This document shows, piece by piece, positions 57,909-64,000 of a DNA stretch of 64,000 nt. This stretch comes from an uncultured Prevotellaceae bacterium (GTDB lineage: Bacteria; Bacteroidota; Bacteroidia; Bacteroidales; Bacteroidaceae), in contig CACZVE010000001.1 in assembly GCA_902784565.1 (NCBI GenBank), forward strand, positions 62,001 through 126,000. Direction: 5' to 3'. The position numbers and the translations under genes were made by a program. The notes beneath the pieces were generated by a model. It was not told the origin of the DNA and made no database searches. It worked only from the letters and a program-made list of their open reading frames with translations. Each line of letters begins with the position of its first letter. Positions within the stretch are counted from its first letter, which is position 1.

Positions 57909-60900
57909 ATGAAACAAGATATGATCCAGAAATATATAGGCAAATTTTCTCTGCTTGGGAACTTTTTATTCCCACGCTGGGAAAAAAATATTCCCACACT
58001 GGGAAAAAATAATTCTTCTACGAGCGAAGGCTCTTGCCTCACGACATTCTTGCGTCCTTTCAGTAGCAAGCGAACAAAGTTCGAGCGACGGCTCGTCGTT
58101 ACCCTGCTCCTGATGATGGTTGTGGGAGTTACGGGAGCGTGGGGGGAGAATAAATACTACGCTATTCATCAGAGCGGTACTGGGTATCTGAAAGTAAGTG
58201 GCGCAGGTGTAAACCTTGGCAACGATAAGGATTTCCAGTCAGGAAACTTATTCGATAAGGGAAACTGCATCTGGTGTATAACTTCTGAAGGTTACCTGCA
58301 GAATGAGTATTTCTACCTGAACGTGGCTAACAACAAGACGCTCTACCTATCTGTAACCCCAGTGACTGTGTGGCAGACAGAGGATGTTACAGGTGACACT
58401 AACGGCAAGAAGCACCTCAAAATCAATGATGGCACCAGCGATTTCTACCTCTGCAACGATAACGGCATCACATTGAAGGCCAGTACGACAGCTTACTATA
58501 ATGCCTGTCCCGTAACGGTAGAAGAAGTGAAGGATTCATGGAAAGGACCAAATGCAGATAATCTCACGTTACAATCTCCACAAATGGTGACCTATCTGCG
58601 TGCTTACTTTACGCAAAAGATTAAATACAGCTTTACTAATGATGCAGGTACTGCAGTGGCCTCAACTGACGGAAAACATGAGCGCCGCGTCTATGCCACG
58701 ATAGCATACAAAGAAGGCGGCACAGGAACATCGGGATGGGCTATTGATGAATCAGGTATAATCTACAACAACAAGACCAGTGGTGATGTGGAGTTTACGG
58801 CTACCTATAACATATTGCCTGCTGACCCTATAGCCAAGACTGGTCACTCAACGCCAGCCACCAAGGACATCAAGTACAAAGTCACAAAAAAGCCATTTTC
58901 ATATACCCCTGATATGGAATACTTGCTGTTTAGTATCCCAGGAGGTGAAAACTATCGCTATCCATACGACGATGGTATTACTGATGGCAATCCTGTAAAA
59001 CCAGATGGCAAGGGAGGAACAAGCAATCAATCTGTATTGACAGACCCCGATGGCAACAAGAACCAGCAAATCAGCTGGACAATAACAGCTGATGAAAAAG
59101 GATTCTACACTTTCCAAAACAAGAGTACAGGAAAATACCTTTACTTCGACGAGACACCCCATGAATCCAGCGATTATGGTACGCTGTGCGTAGGAACTTC
59201 ACCAACGGAGAACAGCAAAAAGTTCCGTCTCTATACGACTTCCAATAGTGACTACGGAACCTGTTACTACATCATACCATATTGCAAACTATTTGCTGTT
59301 TATGGGAGCAATGTTTTGGCTGACGGTCTCTATGCAGCACTTAATATCAATAAATATTCAGGTAAGGACACAAAAGTCATCAGTCTCTTCAATCCTAATA
59401 CTAATTCCACATGGTGCATCTACAAGTACGAGGCAGAATACCGCGTGAGGACTGACGTCACGTTCAGCGGCCCTGCCAGCACCGATGTCACAGGCAATGT
59501 TACTTTCACATCCTCCGACGGCTGGTACGGCAAATTTATCACGGAGTCACCTAAGACGGGCAATGGCCAGCGCGGACTGGTTGTTAGTGGCAGCTACAAC
59601 ACCGACAAGATCAACTATTCCTGGACGGTGATAGGCATTGACGCCTATATCGACCATTCCGGCTGGACATCTAGCGACGGCGGCTACGGAAAGACTTTTA
59701 CAAATAATAATACTTTCACCTTCAATGTCAATTCCCTGCCGACATCCATTGCTTCTGGCACTATACAACTAGAGCTTAGGGGTGGAGTGAATGATAAGAA
59801 TTCTCCGACGAATCCCTACAAATGGTCAGGAAAGAAAACGCTGAACTTTACCGTATTGGGCAACGGTACGGTTGTATTTTCTGACATTTCCTCTCTGTCG
59901 GACATCACTAGCAGCAGCGGAGCCTACCGACTGACAGCAAACCAGACATATTCTGAATCTAATAAACCTAGTTCTGGTGCTACTACTACTTTTAGTGGCA
60001 TACTTGACTGCAACGGTTATACCATTTCAGGGCTTACGGCACCATTATTCACAACCTTGAATAGTGGAACCGTGCGCAACCTGAACCTTAGTGGAGTCAG
60101 CATCGCTAATCACGCTGGTCCAACTGGAGCTATCGCTGGTACGGCAACTGGTAGTAGCCGTATATACAATGTAGGTATTCTCGATGGTAGTGTCGGCAGC
60201 AGTGGTGTTTGCGGCGGTCTTGTCGGAGTTCTAGATGGCTATGCCCGTGTTATCAATTGTTTCAGTTATGCTAATATCACCGGTGGTACAACAGTTGGTG
60301 GCATTGTCGGTGAAAACAAATTTAGTAGTATTGCCTCTGATATACGCACGATGGTGATGAACTGTATGTTCTATGGCGATATCACAGGTGGTAGCACTAT
60401 TTCACCCGTTTATGGCGGTAATATTATAACGAACGTTAAACATGATAGTAATCGAATGAAAGATGGTTTAAATACCTTCAACTACTACTCTTACGAAAAT
60501 TTGAAGACAAAGGCCATTTCAGATGGAAAATACAATTGTGCCTTGGCTGTTGAAGAGAAATACTTGAATCGCTTTGAGTTTTACCGTCTGCTGCTTAACA
60601 GCAATAAAAAACTGGCTGCGATTTATGCCACAGGTAGTGCTGACAATGCCAACAAAATGGCGAAATGGGTATTGGAAACAGCAGACAGGTCAATTGAAAA
60701 TCCTAAGCCCTATCCCATTCTTAAGGCACGCGGTAAATATCCGTCTATTATCAATTATGATGTTGAACATGCCCCCCAATTGACACTTCAGGATGGTAAA
60801 CCAAAAGAGGAAGATCGAAAGAAGGGTGGAAATTTAGGCACATTATCTGTGACCATTAAAGCTCCTAAAAATTGGACAAATGCACCAAGTGATGCAAAAT

Positions 60901-63269
60901 TGCTTGATGAAAATGGGAACGAGATAGAAACAAATACTACTACAAGAACGTTTACATTGATCCGTACAGATAAGGATGAAGATCGATTTAATTTCAACTA
61001 CGATAAGGTGCAGTTGCCCTACTACAATGATTATGGCACCAAAAACTATACCAGCAACAAAGTTGTAACAGGATGGAAAATCACTAACATTACCGGTGGT
61101 ACAGCGGGAACATATACCGCTGCTGACCAATGGAATGGCTATAACTTTGCTGACCGCAATTGCACTAATAAGGACTTGTACGGAACAGGTGGAAGCAATC
61201 GTGTGTTCTCTCAAGGAGCCTACTATGATGTTCCATACGGTGTGACTGCGATAGAAATAGAGCCCTATTGGGGGAATGCAGCATACCTCGCAGACCCGAA
61301 TTATGACGTCGTAAACTCTACGGGGTATAGTAGTCAAAATGTAACTCAATTAGGTACTCAGGTCGGTTCCAGCACAAAATTTAATGGTCAAACAGTGAAA
61401 AGCACTATGAAGGATGCTCTTGCAACCATTAGTTCCCCAGGCTCTACGGTTTACGATAATGCAATTGTCTTGGTGGGTAACTTTCATCAGGGCGGTATAA
61501 AGAGCAAAGAGCCGTTTACTAAAACCACAGCTTTTACTATAATGTCAGTGGACGAGGATAATGATAATGAGCCAGACTATAGTCTGATATACCATGATAA
61601 TGATCGAAGTCCGGTCTGTCCCATACGATTCGATTTCCTAAACGTTCCAGGAACTGCACAGGCTCAAAAGCCAAAGGATACAGGAACCATTCTCAATGCT
61701 AGTGTTTTCAATTCCAGTAGTTGGTTTGAAATTACCAATACCTGTTTGATTTACTTCTGTCAGTTCGAATACGAAAACAACACCAGCAAAGCCCAACCGG
61801 CTCCCATCATCATTCTTGGAGGCGAGATAGACCAGTTCGTGTCAACAAAGGTTAGTGACCCCAAATCAACCACCTATCTTCATGTTGGTGGAAATGCTTG
61901 GTTTAACAATTTTGGTAATGGCACTCATAGTGATGGAGGTAAAAAAACGAAGCATATACCCATATCGGTAACAGGTGGTGATTTCGTGGGATTCCATTTA
62001 ACGGGAACTTATAATTCAAATGCTGTAGTTAGTGAAGACGATGCAGAATGTTACATCAGCGGCGGTCACTTTAAAGAAGCAGCAGGAGCAGGACTTGAGC
62101 AGATTAAGGGTAATGTACAATGGCAAATATATGATGCTGACATTGATGAATTCTTTGGCGGTGGCATCAATGATGCCAAACCCATTTTGGGAACTGTAAC
62201 TACAGATATTTACAACAGTCATGTGGGAATCTTTTGTGGCGGTCCCAAGTTTGGTAATATGGCATCTGGCAAGAAAGTGACAACCAAAGCCGAAGGATGT
62301 ACATTTGACAAATATTTCGGTGCTGGCTATGGCGGTAATTCTATTAACAAGAAAAAGTATTACGACAAGAGTGGCACCCCTACTTGGACAACACTTCAAA
62401 ATTATTATACCACTGACAAAGGCAACTACTTTGATGGCTCTACAACAGGATTAGGCCCTGATAATAGTCATTTAGGACAATATGGTTATAAAGGTCCAGG
62501 AGTAGCCACAGACTTTGAGTATGAATATTTCGTGTGGACAAGTGGTACGACTGGTGCACGTCTGTTCGTCGACTTTGCCTCCTTCTCGCTAGCGCAGTGC
62601 AACGATGTTGAGTCGAAATTGAAGAATTGCATCATCGAGAATAATTTCTACGGTGGCGGTAGCCTTGGTAAGGTAGTTGGCACTGTAAACTCAGAACTTG
62701 ATGGCTGTATAGTGAAAGGCAACGTGTTCGGTGCAGGTTTCTCGGCCTCACTACCATCTCTTGAAGTGAGAGATGGCGGCTTCGCTTCTGCTGATTTGGT
62801 TCCTAAATACAATAGTTCTTCAGGTATGTTTGAGCCAGGAACATTTTCTGGAACTACCACGTTTGAATGGAAAAACATTTCTGATGCGGAAGAAGGTGAT
62901 TTAGAATTGGTGGAAAGTGGAGCCAATAAAGGCAAGATAAAGAACGGAACGAATGGTAGTAATTTGGATAAGCATTATTTATATACAGATATTGACCTGA
63001 GCACGTTCAACCTCGGTTCTGTTGCTGGCAATGTTACCCTCACCCTTAAGGGCGATAGTAAGATCGGCACAGAGGGGGACACCACTGGTAAGAAAGGCAA
63101 TGTCTTCGGAGGCGGTGAGTCGAGTTACGTCACTGGTGCCGACCACACTGTCACTGTCAAAATTCAGGGGAATACGGAGGTACTCGGCAATGTCTTCGGC
63201 GGTGGTGACCAGGGTGTTGTGGAAGGCAGCACAGAGGTTAATATTGAACCAGAGCCGTCAGGCAATTAG
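57909..63269 (+). CDS. Second giant G-G-G repeat protein, no sorting domain
   Basis: Unrecognised, 1786 residues. From ATG 57909 the first 74 residues are poorly hydrophobic and encoded partly by the array at 57956; a TTG at 58050 would place a basic region directly before the signal-like segment RRLVVTLLLMMVVGVTGAWG, so the true start may be there. Parts in order: a beta-trefoil-like N-terminal domain (KYYAIHQSGTGYLKVSG), Ig-like strands, a GLUG-like segment near residues 690-800 (DCNGYTISGLTAPLF, then GLVGVLDGYARVINCFS), and a C-terminal solenoid with FFGGGIN, FGAGYGG and VFGGGE turns. It ends inside the solenoid pattern (VEGSTEVNIEP) without a type IX signal, so it may be truncated or may associate with another exported protein. 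Third positions are A/T-rich. Confidence 0.78.
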   Translation: MKQDMIQKYIGKFSLLGNFLFPRWEKNIPTLGKNNSSTSEGSCLTTFLRPFSSKRTKFERRLVVTLLLMMVVGVTGAWGENKYYAIHQSGTGYLKVSGAGVNLGNDKDFQSGNLFDKGNCIWCITSEGYLQNEYFYLNVANNKTLYLSVTPVTVWQTEDVTGDTNGKKHLKINDGTSDFYLCNDNGITLKASTTAYYNACPVTVEEVKDSWKGPNADNLTLQSPQMVTYLRAYFTQKIKYSFTNDAGTAVASTDGKHERRVYATIAYKEGGTGTSGWAIDESGIIYNNKTSGDVEFTATYNILPADPIAKTGHSTPATKDIKYKVTKKPFSYTPDMEYLLFSIPGGENYRYPYDDGITDGNPVKPDGKGGTSNQSVLTDPDGNKNQQISWTITADEKGFYTFQNKSTGKYLYFDETPHESSDYGTLCVGTSPTENSKKFRLYTTSNSDYGTCYYIIPYCKLFAVYGSNVLADGLYAALNINKYSGKDTKVISLFNPNTNSTWCIYKYEAEYRVRTDVTFSGPASTDVTGNVTFTSSDGWYGKFITESPKTGNGQRGLVVSGSYNTDKINYSWTVIGIDAYIDHSGWTSSDGGYGKTFTNNNTFTFNVNSLPTSIASGTIQLELRGGVNDKNSPTNPYKWSGKKTLNFTVLGNGTVVFSDISSLSDITSSSGAYRLTANQTYSESNKPSSGATTTFSGILDCNGYTISGLTAPLFTTLNSGTVRNLNLSGVSIANHAGPTGAIAGTATGSSRIYNVGILDGSVGSSGVCGGLVGVLDGYARVINCFSYANITGGTTVGGIVGENKFSSIASDIRTMVMNCMFYGDITGGSTISPVYGGNIITNVKHDSNRMKDGLNTFNYYSYENLKTKAISDGKYNCALAVEEKYLNRFEFYRLLLNSNKKLAAIYATGSADNANKMAKWVLETADRSIENPKPYPILKARGKYPSIINYDVEHAPQLTLQDGKPKEEDRKKGGNLGTLSVTIKAPKNWTNAPSDAKLLDENGNEIETNTTTRTFTLIRTDKDEDRFNFNYDKVQLPYYNDYGTKNYTSNKVVTGWKITNITGGTAGTYTAADQWNGYNFADRNCTNKDLYGTGGSNRVFSQGAYYDVPYGVTAIEIEPYWGNAAYLADPNYDVVNSTGYSSQNVTQLGTQVGSSTKFNGQTVKSTMKDALATISSPGSTVYDNAIVLVGNFHQGGIKSKEPFTKTTAFTIMSVDEDNDNEPDYSLIYHDNDRSPVCPIRFDFLNVPGTAQAQKPKDTGTILNASVFNSSSWFEITNTCLIYFCQFEYENNTSKAQPAPIIILGGEIDQFVSTKVSDPKSTTYLHVGGNAWFNNFGNGTHSDGGKKTKHIPISVTGGDFVGFHLTGTYNSNAVVSEDDAECYISGGHFKEAAGAGLEQIKGNVQWQIYDADIDEFFGGGINDAKPILGTVTTDIYNSHVGIFCGGPKFGNMASGKKVTTKAEGCTFDKYFGAGYGGNSINKKKYYDKSGTPTWTTLQNYYTTDKGNYFDGSTTGLGPDNSHLGQYGYKGPGVATDFEYEYFVWTSGTTGARLFVDFASFSLAQCNDVESKLKNCIIENNFYGGGSLGKVVGTVNSELDGCIVKGNVFGAGFSASLPSLEVRDGGFASADLVPKYNSSSGMFEPGTFSGTTTFEWKNISDAEEGDLELVESGANKGKIKNGTNGSNLDKHYLYTDIDLSTFNLGSVAGNVTLTLKGDSKIGTEGDTTGKKGNVFGGGESSYVTGADHTVTVKIQGNTEVLGNVFGGGDQGVVEGSTEVNIEPEPSGN
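57956..58005. repeat. Regular palindromic array TGGGAA-N7-TTCCCA-N3, period 22 bp
   Basis: The hexamers alternate TGGGAA (57956), TTCCCA (57969), TGGGAA (57978), TTCCCA (57991), TGGGAA (58000), with spacers of exactly 7, 3, 7 and 3 bp. The two TTCCCA-N3-TGGGAA palindromes are 22 bp apart, two helical turns. The array falls just inside the reading frame of the 1786-residue protein but upstream of its signal peptide. Confidence 0.85.
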
Positions 63270-63332
63270 GCGGTAAAGAATAATAGACAGCACCACGGTG
63301 AATATTCAAGAATAGATAAAAAGGGAGAAAGA

Positions 63333-63364
63333 TTTGGTGGACTCAGAGAAAAAGTATATATTTG
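63333..63364 (+). promoter_or_regulatory. Full Bacteroidetes promoter: TTTG-N20-TATATTTG
   Basis: TTTG at 63333-63336 and TATATTTG at 63357-63364 are separated by 20 bp, the best full match to the -33/-7 consensus in the window. It drives the 67-residue gene at 63385 and probably the third repeat gene. Transcription would start near 63371. Confidence 0.8.
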
Positions 63365-63384
63365 CATAATAAAAGACGAAGGCT

Positions 63385-63588
63385 ATGGATGTGGCATTTC
63401 TTGGAAACGAATCTGTCGTAGAAAACGGCTTCTGGCAGGGAACACTGATCTATATGGTCATCGGCACAGGGGTAGAGATTGACCCCAACCAGATTGTTGA
63501 CCACCGGAATCCATTGGCTGAACGAAGTGTGCTGGTAGCACTACAACGTAGATACAAAGTGATTTCTTCTGAATCAGTTAAGAATTGA
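63385..63588 (+). CDS. Small protein of unknown function (67 residues)
   Basis: I do not recognise a family. The protein is soluble-looking, without signal peptide or transmembrane segment, with a hydrophobic core stretch (GTLIYMVIGTGVEIDP) and a basic end (LVALQRRYKVISSE). It starts about 20 bp after a strong promoter and its stop is 3 bp before the start of the third repeat gene, so it is most likely translated and co-transcribed with it. It could be the C-terminal remnant of a longer gene, as it begins with no clear domain, but the good promoter speaks for a real gene. Confidence 0.55.
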   Translation: MDVAFLGNESVVENGFWQGTLIYMVIGTGVEIDPNQIVDHRNPLAERSVLVALQRRYKVISSESVKN

Positions 63589-63591
63589 GAT

Positions 63592-64000
63592 ATGATACAA
63601 GATAGGAACGATACCTTCAGGAATGCCCTTAGGGCAGTGGTTGTGGCAGTGCTGCTGATGGTGAGTGTGGCAACTGTAGCACAGGAACAACAACAATCGA
63701 CGGGTGTTGTTGTGCATGGATCAGTTTACGGTGGTGGCAATCAAGCAGGTGTGCAGGTCAATACTACCGTGAATATCAGAACGGGCCAAGTAGAAGGCAA
63801 TGTCTATGGCGGTGGAAACTTAGGCGATGTGGGCAGAATTGTCAAGAATACTACCAACTACAACTATAAATGGACTGATGAGGCAAATCCTGGCGACACT
63901 TACACCTACAATCAGACGGGCGTTTGCAATGTTGAGATTACTGGTGGCACGATAGGTGTTAAGAATACTATGGAGCCAACCAAACATGGCAATGTGTTTG
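63592..64000 (+). CDS. Third G-G-G-N repeat protein (3' end beyond window)
   Basis: The start is ATG 63592 (MIQDRNDTFRNALR), followed by a signal peptide ending near VATVAQEQQ. The solenoid repeats begin at once: VVHGSVYGGGNQAG, TTVNIRTGQVEGNVYGGGNLGD and VCNVEITGGTIG. The opening matches the start of the 4108-residue protein (IVYGGGNEG, then KVTVRAGDI), so the two are paralogues. The frame is open at base 64000; 136 codons are present. Whether it carries a type IX sorting domain cannot be seen. Confidence 0.85.
   Translation, partial: MIQDRNDTFRNALRAVVVAVLLMVSVATVAQEQQQSTGVVVHGSVYGGGNQAGVQVNTTVNIRTGQVEGNVYGGGNLGDVGRIVKNTTNYNYKWTDEANPGDTYTYNQTGVCNVEITGGTIGVKNTMEPTKHGNVF

Noticed and set aside
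57956..58005. Possible CRISPR-like array.
   Set aside because: The units are short alternating palindromes with 3 and 7 bp spacers; there are no unique spacers of CRISPR length and no cas genes.

Overview
The window looks like a chromosomal segment of a gut- or rumen-type Bacteroidales, most likely Prevotella/Segatella. The evidence is two SusC/SusD pairs, lipoprotein signal peptides, promoters of the Bacteroidetes type (TAnnTTTG at -7), type V (FimA/Mfa) fimbrillins and a type IX secretion C-terminal signal. No tRNA, rRNA, CRISPR array, IS element or phage structural gene was seen.

Left part (1-13.1 kb), a starch/maltodextrin utilisation locus. A SusD (cut by the window edge) and SusC run leftwards. 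A LacI-type regulator and an MFS sugar transporter diverge from them. A second operon follows: GH77 4-alpha-glucanotransferase, GH97 alpha-glucosidase (SusB-like) and a membrane-anchored TPR protein. A second block of alpha-glucan enzymes (25.7-32.1 kb) holds a type I pullulanase-like GH13, a GH2 enzyme and a SusA-like GH13. The palindrome TGCAAACGTTTGCA occurs at 4712 and 7194, with a 12/14 copy at 25644. Its centre lies 61.5-62.5 bp upstream of the -7 box of all four outward promoters, which suggests the LacI protein activates both starch blocks.

Middle part (13.1-25.6 kb), a beta-glucan utilisation locus wedged between the two starch blocks and transcribed leftwards. It encodes a membrane-spanning TPR/HTH regulator, SusC, SusD, a surface glycan-binding lipoprotein with three tandem modules, a GH16 laminarinase-like enzyme and a GH3 beta-glucosidase.

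Right part (32.1-64 kb), a surface-structure region. A DUF3575 protein starts a tight operon of four paralogous fimbrillin-like lipoproteins, an Mfa2/FimB-like anchor and two accessory lipoproteins. The operon ends in a 4108-residue secreted protein made mostly of G-G-G-N beta-solenoid-like repeats with a type IX C-terminal sorting domain. A truncated KilA-N gene and a BRO-N/RhuM/PLD-like fusion gene follow, then a second giant repeat gene (1786 residues, no sorting domain), a 67-residue unknown, and the start of a third repeat protein that runs off the window. The giant repeat proteins, translationally coupled to a fimbrial operon, are the best candidate here for an undescribed system. Short degenerate tandem repeats sit in loops and linkers of several genes and look like a source of in-frame insertions.
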